DNA of 64,000 bases. Origin: Homarus americanus (taxonomy: Eukaryota > Arthropoda > Malacostraca > Decapoda > Nephropidae). The stretch covers positions 460,001 through 524,000 of the forward strand of contig NW_024735442.1 of the NCBI RefSeq assembly GCF_018991925.1, written 5' to 3'. Shown here piece by piece: positions 1 to 11,879 of the stretch (position 1 is the first letter of the stretch; each line of letters opens with the position of its first letter). Under the pieces are notes generated by a model. That model was not told where the DNA came from and made no database searches. It was given only the letters and a program-made list of their open reading frames with translations. The translations under genes were made by a program, and so were the position numbers.

Positions 1-350
1 TCGGTAACGAGGATGGCCGGCCCTTGGGCCACCAAGGCGTTATTTTGTTTAAGGTGTAGAAGCTGTCGCCAACACAACAACCACACCCTGAGTTAACGAG
101 TTGCATGACCCAGTGTCAAGGAATAATCCGAGAAGACCGGACAACTCGCCAACTGCACTGGCTAACCATTGCCCCGAAACACTATCCACAAATCGATTAA
201 CATCCAGGTTCCCAATTACTGCTGGGTAGACAGAGGCAAACCTAACAACCAACACATCCCCAGAAAAATAATCCCACAAGAAAGACGTAAAGTAACAACA
301 AAAAGTTATATATTTCTAAGTATAGTAAGACTTCAGTAAGTTTAAAAATA
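1..350. other. No gene seen
   Basis: No recognisable coding sequence, RNA gene or repeat. The 76-codon open frame on the minus strand has no family signature and no splice context. Confidence 0.5.
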
Positions 351-492
351 TCAACTGAAGAATCTCCACCATAGCTTATTTCACCTAAAGATTAACCACC
401 CTGACGTTATTTGAGGGGGAGGGTTAGGTTAGGTTAGGGTGCTCCTGTACATCTTTAGGTAAAATAAGCTCGGGTGGTGATTCTTCAGGTGA
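351..492. repeat. Small foldback/MITE-like element with telomere-like loop
   Basis: Positions 351-392 are the inverted complement of 451-492, with about 5 mismatches in 42 bases. The loop contains three GGTTA units (around 421-439). Related sequence containing AGCTTATTTCACCTAAAGAT and GATTAACCACCCT recurs near 19630, 24240-24600 and 33920, so this is a dispersed family. No ORF is present. The termini are not sharp enough to name a superfamily. Confidence 0.65.
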
Positions 493-828
493 TTCGTTTG
501 GAATTAAGTTATATAAGACTGACGTATTACTTAACAAAGACTAAGTGACGGTAAAGAAGACACTTGTATATATCGTTCCGCTACATAATGAGGGACTCGA
601 ATATATGCTATAGGTTCAGGGGTAATTATACCACATGACCAACTTTGACGCCTGCATGACAGAGCTCTATACGATGGACAAATACTAAGTAATAGCCTGA
701 CTAGCTGATTGACTAGCTGATTAACTCATTTTTTATACTAGGTGTCAACCCTTATTATTATTATTATTATTATTTGGATCTTACTCCTTCTCGCTCTCTT
801 GTCCTGTTACTTGTTCCTCCTCCTTCTT
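493..828. other. Intergenic DNA, short TTA tract
   Basis: No gene seen. A short (TTA)n microsatellite lies near 751-774. The overlapping open frames in three frames from 742 onward come from that tract and the following pyrimidine-rich repeat. Confidence 0.5.
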
Positions 829-931
829 TCCTGGCTTGTTCCTCCTCTTCTTACCTGGCTTGTTCCTTTTCCTGTTACCTGGATTGTCCCCCCTCTTACC
901 TGGCTTGTTCCTCCTCCTCTTACCTGGACCT
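829..931. repeat. Pyrimidine-rich minisatellite, about 25-30 bp unit
   Basis: Four imperfect copies built around TTACCTGGCTTGTTCCTCCT. Open in several frames, which is a property of the repeat and not evidence for a gene. Confidence 0.7.
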
Positions 932-1590
932 CATCAATGGAGGGGCCGTGATGGACCTCCCCTCGTAGTCAACCTCTCGTCCGACTACTCACCAGAGACC
1001 TCAACAACCTCCCCTCCACCAACACTCCACCTGCTCCCAAGCTTTTAAAAACCCCAAGACCATAAATATTATCCCAGCAAATGTTGAATTAGTCACTGTT
1101 TAATAGATGGAGTGAGAGGAAAGTTCTCAAAAGGGAAAGATTTTGTGGACATGGACGTTTTATCGCGGCTTTGGGTCGAGGGTTTGGGACGATGGCCACT
1201 CACCACTTGACGGCAGGCTGAAGGGCCCAGTTTTCAAATGGGATTAACATTATCTACACAACGAAAAGGCAGCTGAAACACGCTCCTCTGACCTGGGGAA
1301 GGACGGGGGGAAAGGGAGGAAGTGAGGGAGGGGGAATGAGGAAGGGAGAGAAACAGGGTGGGGCATGCCACTTTGTTAAACAGACAGTCATACCCAGTCG
1401 CACGCCGGGAGGGGTAGTGAAGAGGAGGGAGGAATGGAGGGAGGGGAAGACAGACTAAATGAGAGAGAGAGAGAGAGGGGGGGGGATATACATCAAGACA
1501 ATCATCGCTATGGCTGCTGGCGAGACCTATCTGTTCACCCTCGTACAATACTTCCATTATTTTATCGTCTCAGCTTCACCTAATTTGTTT
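932..1590. other. Intergenic DNA
   Basis: No gene seen. Positions 1290-1490 are a purine-rich (GGGAGG/GAGA) stretch that produces an open frame on the minus strand by composition only. Confidence 0.5.
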
Positions 1591-1624
1591 CACACACACA
1601 CACGCACACACACACACACACACG
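1591..1624. repeat. (CA)n microsatellite
   Basis: Near-perfect CA dinucleotide run with a few CG interruptions. Confidence 0.9.
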
Positions 1625-1668
1625 TTCAAGCGCCATTTTTAAATTCAGTACATAAATCCATAAACAAC

Positions 1669-2115
1669 AGTACAGGTACAGGTAGAAGTACAGTACAGGT
1701 ACAGGTAGAAGTACAGGTACAGGTAGAAGTACAGTACAGGTGCAGGTAGAAGTACAGTACAGTACAGGTAGAAGTACAGTACAGGTAGAAGTACAGTACA
1801 GGTGCAGGTAGAAGTACAGTACAGGTACAGGTAAAGGTAGAATTACAGTACAGGTACAGGTAGAAGTACAGTACAGTACAGGTACAGGTAGAATTACAGT
1901 ACAGGTACAGGTAGAAGTACAGTACAGTACAGGTACAGGTAGAAGTACAGTACAGGTAAAGGCAGAATTACTGTACAGGTACAGGTAGAAGTACAGTTCA
2001 GGTACAGGTAGAAGTACAATACAGTACAGGTACAAGTACAGTACAGGTACAGGTACCAATACAGATTGGTACAGGTACAGAATTACAATACAGATGGAAG
2101 TACAGTACAGGTACA
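1669..2115. repeat. GTACAG-rich minisatellite
   Basis: About 450 bases of variable-length units made of AGTACAGTACAGGTACAGGT and AGAAGTACAGT blocks. Unit length varies (about 12-34 bp), so the array is a mosaic of GTACAG and GGTAGAA words. The 159-codon minus-strand frame over it is a repeat translation. Related GTACAGTACAGG words form the 11490-11757 array. Confidence 0.85.
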
Positions 2116-3018
2116 GAGTTGGTGTATCTGGCAGACACTACAGCTACTAGGCATATGGTATCTGGCAGACGGGGCAAACTATAAGCATAGCTTCTGGAAC
2201 CTTCCCAAATTCAGTATCATTATTGGTGTCTGGCGGCGGTACCAGCAGATAATAATGTATAAGCTCCCTTTATGGTGTTAGTCGATTGCAGAAGTTTGAC
2301 CATCAGCTTGACCATCAGCTTGACCATCAGTTTTCCACAAGGACTGGTCCGTGTTTATGAGTCAGTGTCTTTTTTGTTAATATGTGTGAAGTATCCGCAT
2401 AAAGTTGAATGGGGGTGAACACGACACGCGCCTGGACTGAAAGTGATACACAGCAGGCACGGATTTCGCTTTTGTCGTAACCTAACCCAACAGGAGGAGT
2501 GTGTGTTCCTAAGTTCACACCAAAAAGGATGGGTGTGATGTGTCGTAAACCAACACCAGTGAGAAAAGGGACTCTTGTTCGTAAGCCAACACCCAGTAGA
2601 GGAGCGTGGTGTCGTGTTGTGTCGCTGGCTCACAACACACCGGAGGACGACTTTGTTGTGTAGGTGACTCCCCGCCAGGTTAGGGAAGTTCAATATAGCT
2701 ACTATGTACACTCGTATATATACCCGGGTTGTGTTTCCTGCAGCGCCAGTCTGTATACCGCAGCTTTTGGTGTCTTTCTCACAATGTTTGAGCTAGAGTA
2801 ATAAAAAGTGGAGGCATGCAACCACCTGGAGCACTGCACAGCTCACGTGATGCTCAGGTCTGCATTTGCAACACATAGGTGGGGGGGAGAGTAGGGAAGA
2901 AGAGAAAGGAACACCGACTAACTTTAAAATACCAAAACATGACTTCAGATCAGGACAATTAATTACCTATGATATATGACTCGCTTGACTAACAGTCTTG
3001 ACTAGTTGGCTAGCTGGC
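2116..3018. other. Intergenic DNA
   Basis: No gene seen. A 12-base unit (GACCATCAGCTT) is repeated three times at about 2298-2333. Open frames on the minus strand (2327-2711) lack any recognisable domain. Confidence 0.5.
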
Positions 3019-3063
3019 TGAATGACTGACTGACTGACTGATTGACTGACTGACTGACTTACT
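3019..3063. repeat. (TGAC)n microsatellite
   Basis: Imperfect tetranucleotide run TGACTGACTGAC with one TGAT variant, ending in TTAC units. Confidence 0.8.
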
Positions 3064-3316
3064 TACTTCCCTATTCATTCACTCGCTCACTCACTAACTC
3101 ATTCCTCCAGTGAAAGAACTTTTTTCACCCAACACTCACGGCATTGCTCAGCGACCAGTCCACCTTACAATTAATTCCTGGCGACCTTTATGTGTTGATC
3201 CCCAGATAAGACGAAGATCAAAAGGGGGAAGTGATTAGTCTACGTCCTGGTGTGTAGGAGGAGCCACCCTGGGGTATGACAGCAAAATCCTAGTCCTTAC
3301 GCCTCAAGCCAGCATC

Positions 3317-3320
<4 letters not shown>

Positions 3321-3378
<58 letters not shown>
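3321..3378. repeat. (CA)n microsatellite
   Basis: Perfect CA dinucleotide run of about 29 units. Confidence 0.95.
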
Positions 3379-3381
<3 letters not shown>

Positions 3382-4115
3382 AGTCTTCAAGATATCAAAG
3401 CCGCTGTTGTAACATACAGAGTCGCAAAAGTACATTTATCTCCCGGACAATGGCAGGGCATGCGATAGAATCAGGCTCTTTCAAGTTATATATGGAGGAA
3501 AGAAAGTGACAGAAAGACAAATTCAGACAGACAGTGAAGGAGATAAAAAGAGGATAAGCCGATTATCGCATACCGCTGTACACGTTTTGAGAGCACTAGC
3601 AGCTTGCCAAGGAGTCAGAGCCCCTTAATATACTTTTTGGCTGGTTCAAGCACAGAGCCAAAGTCACGGAAGCCGGAAAACCCAAGACAGGTGTATTAAT
3701 TAATTAGCAAAGCCGGAGAATAACGTTCCGATTATTTAGGTCAAGCCAAAAGAAGCCAGATAGGACATGCTCTTAGTCACAGGAAGTTTACAAAGCCACT
3801 TACAAGATTCTTACTGTAACAGAATTATATAGTAAAAATATATATCCCAAAATATATGCCAACGTCCACTCCAATACACGCTAATACATGTTAAAGTCCA
3901 CCCCAATGTATATTACAAAACACAAGTATACATTATGAACCCGTTATAAGAGTCGGATGAAACATTAATTATCGCTAACACATTACACAAAATATTAAGA
4001 CAGAGAAACATTACAAAAAATAAAATCAATACGAACAAACAAGTCACATGGACCTAACTGACTGGCGCGTCACAACACAGCCTTAAGTACTTACTGGAAT
4101 CTTGACTGTACTAGC
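3379..4115. other. Intergenic DNA
   Basis: No coding signal, RNA gene or repeat recognised. Confidence 0.5.
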
Positions 4116-4366
4116 AAGGTTAAGGGTAAGGGTGAGGTTAAGGGTAAGGGTAAGGGTAAGGGTAAGGGTGAGGTTAAGGGTAAGGGTAAGGGTAAGGGTA
4201 AGGTTGAGGTTAAGGGTAAGGTTAAGGTTAAGGGTAAGGTTAAGGGTAAGGTAATGGTTAAGGTTAAAGTTATGGTTAAGGTTAAGCTTGAGGTTAAAGT
4301 TAAGTTAAGGTTAAGGTTAAGGTTAAAGCTAAGGATAAGGACAAGGGTAAGGGTAAGGTTAAGGTA
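4116..4366. repeat. Degenerate TAAGGG/TTAAGG hexamer array
   Basis: About 250 bases of alternating TAAGGG, TTAAGG and GTTAAGG units, drifting from TAAGGG-rich at the left to TTAAGG-rich at the right. It resembles a decayed interstitial telomere-like or simple hexamer array. The 94-codon minus frame is a repeat translation. Confidence 0.85.
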
Positions 4367-4596
4367 AGACATCACTTTTTGTACAACATTTAAAACTCCT
4401 CGTCATTTCTAGAATTAAAGAAGATATGAGTGAATTAAGTAGACAATCCCGGTCAATATCAGATTACGGCAGGTAGAAAATCGTCGTTATTATCAAAATC
4501 AAAGAAAATAAACAAGGAAATTTCATAAGGTAACAGGGTGGGAAGGGGGTGAGAAGAACGGAAGGGTTACCCGAAGCTTAACCACCCGAAAACTAA

Positions 4597-4634
4597 CTTA
4601 ACCTAACTTAACCTAACCTAACCTAACCTAACCT
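4597..4634. repeat. Interstitial telomere-type repeat (AACCT)n
   Basis: About seven CCTAA units (TTAGG on the other strand), first as AACTTAACCT variants and then perfect. TTAGG is the common arthropod telomere unit. Confidence 0.75.
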
Positions 4635-4868
4635 TGGACCTTACTGTTGTTCTTTGGTATGTCAGGTCTTAAATCCTACCAGAGTAAAATAATTTAGAAA
4701 TTTTAAGAATAAGTTGAGTTAAACCTGTTACAGCTACCACAAATATGTATTACAGCAAAAACCAGAGGTAGTGTCCGTTTTACAGGAGTGACAACAAATG
4801 TACTCGACCCGAAAATTCCCAAATGACAATAAGCTGCCCTCCCTGGTAAGCTATTGGTGCTCTGCTAA

Positions 4869-4887
4869 CCAACACACACACACACAC

Positions 4888-4972
<85 letters not shown>
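4869..4972. repeat. Long (CA)n microsatellite
   Basis: About 50 CA units with a single AACAC interruption near 4888. Confidence 0.95.
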
Positions 4973-4973
<1 letters not shown>

Positions 4974-5054
4974 AGTGGGGTATACATAACAAAAGAGCAC
5001 TGGTAATTATTTAAATATTTACTCTATGAAACATCAGAAATAATAACTCCTCAG

Positions 5055-5055
<1 letters not shown>

Positions 5056-5108
<53 letters not shown>
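5056..5108. repeat. (GATA)n microsatellite
   Basis: About 13 perfect GATA units. Confidence 0.95.
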
Positions 5109-5199
5109 ATTTACAATGACAAACAGTAAGTCGAATCAAGCAAGAATAACTTTGTAGTGCTGTGATTCTTAATTATGATGGCGCTGTGTATAGTTTGTT

Positions 5200-5300
5200 A
5201 CAGTGTGATGGCGGGGTGCTGTGTGGTGGTGCTGTGTGGTGATGGTGTGGTGTGTGGTGTGGTGGTGGTGTGTGGTGGTGTGGTGATACTGTGTGGTGGC
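5200..5300. repeat. GTG/GGTGTG-rich tract
   Basis: Low-complexity run of GTGGT and GTGTG words. It gives a Val/Cys/Gly-rich frame that is not a gene. Confidence 0.6.
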
Positions 5301-5499
5301 GTGTTGTTGCTTAGAGAGAAGGGGAGGTATTATCTGTCTTATTCTGTAACTCGAAAGTTTTTTTCCTCTGTCTTTCTCTGTACACTTGTCTCTCTCATTC
5401 TCTACCGCTATCTCCCCGTCTTCTTACTATCTCCATCCATCTTTCCTTTTAACCTTTATCTTCTCTTCCTCCTCCTTCTTGACTGACGCATCACCACAT

Positions 5500-5610
<111 letters not shown>

Positions 5611-6249
5611 TCAAGTGCCAGCACTCTTGCCTTTCTTTCTCCTCTTCTCCTCCTCTCCCCCCACACCCTTACTAGCCCCTTCTCTCACCTCCCACACCGT
5701 CCTTCCCCTCTCCCTCCTTCCCTCCACCCCTACCCTCCTGCCTGGGACAGACAGGACAGCTGGTCGAGACACAGAAAAACGCAGTAATTTGGGGAAGGGA
5801 CAAGGATTTCCACGGTGGCCCCCCCTCCCAAAAGTGGGTAAGGTGCTTGTTAGGATTTAGGGCAACAAGAGAGAATGGTAAGGTATTTTCTGGCCTCAGC
5901 AGGGAGATTACCGAGGGATTTATACACGGAGCTCATGGGATTTAAAGGCCCTTGATCACGTGTCAGCGAGGAGAAATACACTGAGTTGGTTAATGCTAAT
6001 TGTAAAGTAACGTCTTGGTTCTCACGTCGACGGTGTGTGTGTGTATTGTAAGAAAAGGCAAGAGAGATAATCGTATAAAGGTGTTCCTGATCCGTATGCA
6101 ACAATGAGGTAGGTGTCAGTCAAGCGATAAGACAACAGTAACATTAGACAATGAAGCTTCTGCAGCTTGTTCTTGCTATCTTAAGTACAGATAAACGTGA
6201 GTCTTACGGCCCTAGACACACAACTGACATAAACTTACCCAGATGTGGC

Positions 6250-6251
<2 letters not shown>

Positions 6252-6310
<59 letters not shown>
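6252..6310. repeat. (CA)n microsatellite
   Basis: Perfect CA run of about 29 units. A second interrupted CA/ACAT tract lies at about 6411-6450. Confidence 0.95.
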
Positions 6311-6859
6311 CTCCTGGCAACGTAGTAATTACAAGTAATTACATTTCTCAACACAACCCCTCAAATCCCATGCTCCATTACCTTATCTGTTATTGTGCCA
6401 GCAACTTTCAAACACACACACACATACAGACACACACACACACATACACAAAAAAAAGCACCACCCATACACCCTCTCAAGACCTCGATAATGCGACTGG
6501 ATGCTCTTCTCAGTACCCCCAGAAAGAGAGCATCGGATCCCCCAAAAGCCAAGTCGTCTTTTTTATGACGAACGAAAACAAATCCTACTTGGTTAAACTT
6601 GTCCCCCTTGAGTGTTCATATCGTTGGTGAAAATGATGTCTGCCTGTGTATGTGTGTATAATCCCGGGTGTATAAACGACCAGGGGCCTCCCTTAGACTC
6701 CCTCATACACCCTGGCTGACTAAGGCTGACAATAGCTGACGAAGGCTTTTGTTACAGCGTGACTGACAGCAGGTATTGAACGTATGAGCTGCGGGCGTGC
6801 GCTGTAACCTGATACTCCCAGTTGTTCCTCTCGCAGCCGTCCGCCCGCCCGCCAGGCCA
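6311..6859. other. Intergenic DNA
   Basis: No supported gene. The 159-codon plus-strand frame at 6151-6630 reads straight through two CA tracts and shows no domain. Confidence 0.5.
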
Positions 6860-7235
6860 GCCAACCACCCTGCTCCACCCTCACCCACCCTGTTCCACCC
6901 TCACCCACCTTCTTCCACCCTCACCCACCCTGCACCAACCTGCTCCACCCTCACCCAACCTGTTCCACCTTCATCCACCCTGCTCCACACTCATCCAACC
7001 TCACCCACCCTGCCCTACCCTCTTTTCACCCTGTTCCATCCTGCATCACCCTCATCTACCATTCCACCTTCACCCGCAGTGTTCCATTCTCACCCTCCCT
7101 GGTCCACCCTCTCCCACTGTGTTTCACCCTACACAAACCTCACCCACAACCCTCACCCACAACCCTCACCCACAACCCTCACCCACAACCCTCACCCACA
7201 ACCCTCACCCACAACCCTCACCCACAACCCTCACC
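6860..7235. repeat. C-rich minisatellite (CCACCCTCACCCACCCTGTT and CCTCACCCACAA)
   Basis: Two sub-arrays. Positions 6860-7130 are irregular CCACCCT-containing units. Positions 7137-7235 are eight near-perfect 13-base units of CCTCACCCACAAC. Strong strand asymmetry (C-rich on plus). Confidence 0.85.
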
Positions 7236-7399
7236 CACCTTTGGTCAAGGGAGAGATCATTAGTGGTGGACTATCAAGGGAGAAAAGGGAGAAGATCTTG
7301 ATAAGAAAAAGTAAATAGAGGAATGAGGGAGGAGGTGATTGGAAGGTAGAACATGATTGAGTATGGTTAAACAGAAAGGATAATTATTACTGTGGGGGA

Positions 7400-7981
7400 G
7401 GTGACAGATGGGAGAAATTGGAGGAGAAGATGGTTGGAGGACTGAAAGGAGGGAGAGTGATGAATGAGAATATTAAGCTGGTGAGATGAAAGAGAGAGGA
7501 GGAAAGAATGGAGAATAGGAAACAGGAGAATGCAGACAAATGGAATAAAAAAAAAAAAAGGCGACTAAATATCAATGGTAAAAATAAAGTGATAAAGATA
7601 ACGATAGAGATGAAGGTAAGATAAAGGAGAGACAGAGAGAAAACAAACAAAAGCTAAAGAAGAATGAAGAGAAGGAGAGAGGCATAAGAAGAGGGAGAGA
7701 GAACGGTTGAAAGAAACAAAGGGAGAGAACGAGGTAGGAGGGAGGGAGAGAGGAAGGAAGGAGACAACGGTTGAAAAACAAAGAGAACAGGAAGATATGT
7801 AGACAAAGATAAAGGCTGGGAGAGAGATAGAGAGAGGGAAGAGACAGACACATAGAGGAAATAAACAAGCAGATGTAGAAGACACCTGAAGATAATGATG
7901 GTAGAGAGGAAGAGAAGGGGAGGATAATGAGAAGAGAGATATGACAAAGAAGGAAAAGACACACACACAAACACGTATAAG

Positions 7982-8042
<61 letters not shown>
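7400..8042. repeat. Polypurine tract ending in (GA)n
   Basis: More than 600 bases of strongly purine-rich plus strand (GGAG, AGAGA, GAAGA words), ending in a perfect GA microsatellite at 7987-8042. Minus-strand frames here (Ser/Leu/Phe-rich) are composition artefacts. Confidence 0.8.
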
Positions 8043-8046
<4 letters not shown>

Positions 8047-8103
8047 TACACTAATGAACGTCATCTCCTTTTGTTATCGCCATGAACACTCTGTTTTTAA
8101 TAC

Positions 8104-8106
<3 letters not shown>

Positions 8107-8150
<44 letters not shown>
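8107..8150. repeat. (GT)n microsatellite
   Basis: Perfect GT run of about 21 units. Confidence 0.95.
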
Positions 8151-8151
<1 letters not shown>

Positions 8152-8365
8152 AATTAAACCCTTTTGATTGAGTGCTGTACTGTACCAGGTAGTGTCAGTG
8201 TTCACGAGGACTGGTTGGGTTATGGGTTATCGTTAGGCTCACAGGTATGGTCAGGTTGTTGTTACTAAAGGTAGAGCTGGTTAGATTACAGGTAAGATAG
8301 ATATGTTTTGATGGTGAAAAAAAATATACTGCCTGTATGATTGTTATGTAACTGTTTTATGGTCG

Positions 8366-8416
<51 letters not shown>

Positions 8417-8425
8417 TTAGATAGG

Positions 8426-8456
<31 letters not shown>

Positions 8457-8480
8457 TTAGATAGGTAGATAGATAGATAT
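8366..8480. repeat. (GATA)n microsatellite with internal duplication
   Basis: GATA units interrupted twice by the same GATAGTTAGATAGGTAGATA block. The interruption itself has therefore been duplicated along with its flanking units. Confidence 0.9.
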
Positions 8481-8790
8481 AACAAGGAACAACTAAACAC
8501 TGTGTAGTTAATCATTACAGGTGAACAGGGACTTTTCGACCAACCTGGGTTTATTTTTTCTAATGTGTTTTATATAATGTGATATATTTTGTTTGTTTCG
8601 ATTCAACCCAAACACCGCCTCTTCCGAACTGACTGGTGGATACTTCATAGCGTGTGAGAGGGTGTTGTTATTTTGCACGTGTGGTTTTTCGCAGCTAATG
8701 ACTAATTACTGATCAAATTTGTTTTCTTGGCAAATTCTGAGTCAATCTTGGGAGGTGGTAAAAAAAATATATTCGTACTGTAAATTTTCG

Positions 8791-9655
8791 CTCTCTCTCT
8801 CTCTCTCTCTCCCTCGTTCACTCCCTTGACTTCGCCCCTTCCCTCCTCCTCGCTCTCTCTCTCTCTCTCCCTCGTTCACTCCCTTGACTTCGCCCCTTCC
8901 CTCCTCCTCGCTCTCTCTCTCTCTCTCCCTGTTCCTCCTTGACCTCCCCCTTCCCTCCTCCTCGCTCTCTCTCTCTCCCTCGTTCCTCCCTTGACCTCAC
9001 CCCTTCCTCCCCTCGCCTCTCTCTCTCCCTCGTTCCTCCTTGACCTCACCCCTTCCCTCCTCCTCGCTCTCTCTCTCTCTCTCCCTCGCTCACTCCTTGA
9101 CCTCACCCCTTCCCTCCTCCTCGCTCTCTCTCTCTCTCCCTCGTTCACTCCCTTGACCTCACCCCTTCCCTCCTCCTCGCTCTCTCTCTCTCTCTCCCTC
9201 ATTCCTCCTTGTCCTCACCCCTTCCCTCCTCTCGCTCTCTCTCTCTCCCTCGTTCCTCCTTGACCTCACCCTTCCCTCCTCGCTCTCTCTCTCTCCCTCT
9301 TCCCCTTGACCTCACCCCTTCCCTCCTCCTCCTTCTCTCTCTCCCTCGTTCACTCCCTTGACCTCACCTTCCTCCTCCTCTCTCTCTCTCTCTCCTCGTT
9401 CCTCCCTTGACTCCCTTCCCTCCTCCTCGCTCTCTCTCTCTCTCTCCCTCATTCCTCCTTGACCTCACCCTTCCTCCTCCTCGCTCTCTCTCTCTCCCTC
9501 GTTCACTCCCTTGACCTCACCCCCTTCCCTCCTCCTCGCTCTCTCTCTCTCTCTCCCCTCGTTCACTCCCTTGACTTCACCCCTTCCCTCCTCCTCGCTT
9601 CTCTCTCTCCATCGTTCACTCCTTGACCTCACCCTTTCCTCCTCCTCGCTCTCTC
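8791..9655. repeat. About 52-bp CT-rich minisatellite, roughly 16 copies
   Basis: Each unit is a (CT)6-9 run, then CCCTCGTTCACTCCCTTGAC, then CTCACCCCTTCC and CTCCTCCTCG. Units differ by CT-run length and small deletions (TTCACTCC versus TTCCTCC). The first two units read GACTTCGCC where most others read GACCTCACC. Confidence 0.9.
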
Positions 9656-9839
9656 CCTTGGCGTGAGAACACCCCTGACTGCTTCAATTGGTCTAAGGAA
9701 CTAAACTGACAGTCATAATAAACAGCACTGGGACTGTCTCATTTATCCTTCACGTTATCCTCATCAAAACCTTTAGTCACCAGTGTGGCGCTGTGTGTGG
9801 GGAAGTGGTCCCAGAGGCATGCAGGCCGGTTAAGGAATT

Positions 9840-10015
9840 ACACTGTAGTAGACAAATCCCTTTTTCGATACCACAAGTAGGAAACATAACCGGCACTGCA
9901 TACGACCATCTTCACTTTCCCAAACATAAAGTTAGACGCCCATAGCTAGCTTGTGCCCAGGCCAGGAACCCTTAGGACAGGAGGCGAGAGCTGTAACTGC
10001 TGGGCCGCCGCACTG
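9840..10015 (-). repeat. tRNA-derived SINE, minus strand
   Basis: On the minus strand the tRNA-like head reads GGCGGCCCAGCAGTTACAGC, then CTCTCGCCTCC, then GGTTCCTGG (A-box and degenerate B-box positions). It is followed by GTCTAACTTTATGTTTGGGA, matching the body of the SINE at 21586 (ACCTAACCTTAAAGTTTGGG). Both copies continue with a CAGTGCCGGT/CAATGCTGGT block. Same family, opposite orientation. Confidence 0.7.
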
Positions 10016-11084
10016 TGTGTTTACTGTACCGCGTGTAAATGACCAGGTGGAATACAGCATTTTAATATACCTGTTAACATAGTAGCACTAGTACCTGTCT
10101 AACAAAGTATTTTCAAGCCACCTTATAGTAGAGTGACTCCAACACGTTATGAATCCCATCCCGCCGTCATTCCCAACCCGCGATCAATCCCAACCCGGTG
10201 TCAATGCTGTTCAGTTTGGGGTATCGTAGCTCCCACTTCTCTCAGCCGTGCCAATTGCGCACCCAACATGACAGCTGATGAGGACTGGCGTGTGTATGGC
10301 GCAGTTTTTCTCCCGACAATACAACAGCTTTTTTGTTGTCACTACCCCATAGAATCACTCTGGGAGGTGGGGGGGGGAGAGACTATCACCCTACATGCAA
10401 AATCTGACTATGGGAAAGTCCAAAACTGTGGGAGCGGTAAGTGCGGAGACGGACCCAGACGGACCAACAAAGATGCTGAACAAACAAGACACACTTATGC
10501 CTCACTGTGCGTGTACCTGTACTGTATAATCAAATGTGTCCACGTACTTATGCTTCTGACTATAGTATGTGAACGTGCGTGTGAACCAGGGGGACAGAAG
10601 GGGGATCAGGGGGGAGGGATAGCTGGTCAGAGGGTCAGGGTTTATTACTGCCAGGAATATACAGTGTTGTGAGGGGTCAGTGCTTGAATGGCCGCTATTG
10701 TCACAGGGCAGCACGGGAGAGAGGGTTACAGGTCTGACATTCAACCAGTTGTCAAAAAATTATAAATAACTAAATAGATAGATATTCCTAATTACATGGA
10801 TAATTCTGAAAAACAGGAAGAATAATACCATAGGGAAGTTTTCATAGCCGACTCGAAGAACAGTTACTGAATAAAATAGTAAATAGTCAAATAATAGTAA
10901 AATAATATAATACAAAACATAACAAAAACTGAGGCAGAGACAAAATAAACAAAACAGAAAAATATAATTTTATTATTTCATTTGTCACCACCAAGCGTGA
11001 GCGTCAACCATCGCCATGACAACATCTTAGTCTCCGGCTGTTTATCTCTCGCGACGATATCATAATAAAATAAAACGTTTCCTG
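10016..11084. other. Intergenic DNA, no supported gene
   Basis: A 179-codon plus-strand open frame (10133-10672) opens with GTG, has no domain I recognise, and ends in a low-complexity Gly/Val-rich part. I do not call it a gene. The right part is AT-rich. Confidence 0.5.
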
Positions 11085-11295
11085 ATGAACATTCTATCTC
11101 AGGTACACTGTCATGGCCACACCTGCCTTATCTCAGCCACACCTGTATCCAGCACCACCCCAACCACACCTGTATCACCAACACCACCTCAACCACACCT
11201 GTATCAATACCTCAGCCAACACCACCCCAACCACACCTGTATCATAACACCATCACACCTGTATCACCAACACCCTCCCAGCCACACCTGTTCAT
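11085..11295. repeat. C/A-rich minisatellite (ACCACACCTGTATCA)
   Basis: About eight irregular units containing CCACACCTGTATCACCAACA. Confidence 0.7.
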
Positions 11296-11489
11296 CTTAG
11301 TCATTCTCCCCTCTCAGGACTTAACTTCCTTCGTCACTACAAACAACAACAGTTCAGTGGGTCAGAATCACTAGAGGATCGTATGCTGATCTGTCCCCTA
11401 GGAAGGAAACATGAATATTGGGGAGTAAATATCGGTGATCCGAAAAAAAATAATAAAAAAATTCTTAGTGACTATCCTCTTTGGGTATG

Positions 11490-11757
11490 TACAGTACAGG
11501 CTCTATCATGTACAGTACAGGCTCTAACATGTACAGTACAGGCTCTAACATGTACAGTACAGGCTCTAACATGTACAGTACAAGAGCTCTAACATGTACA
11601 GTACAGGCTCTAACATGTACAGTACAGGCTCTAACATGTACAGTACAGGCTCTAACATGTACAGTACAGGCTCTAACATGTACAGTACAGGCTCTAACAT
11701 GTACAGTACAGGCTCTAACATGTACAGTACAGGCTCTAACATGTACAGTAGTCACTC
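11490..11757. repeat. 21-bp minisatellite CTCTAACATGTACAGTACAGG
   Basis: About 13 near-identical 21-base units; one carries an extra AGAG near 11582. The unit length is divisible by three, so all frames on both strands stay open, which explains the long repeat peptides. The TACAGTACAGG core is shared with the 1669-2115 array. Confidence 0.95.
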
Positions 11758-11879
11758 AATAAACTACCTTCACGCCACGACTCCTGTTATCTCGGTAGGG
11801 TTGTCAAAATCCTTCGTCCATTGTGTCATTATTGCCTAACATAATTATTGTAAAAGTTTTTGAGCGACTTATTTGGTTT

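Noticed and set aside
10133..10672. 179-codon open frame
   Set aside because: It starts with GTG, lacks any domain or splice context, and is in repeat-rich intergenic DNA; likely chance.
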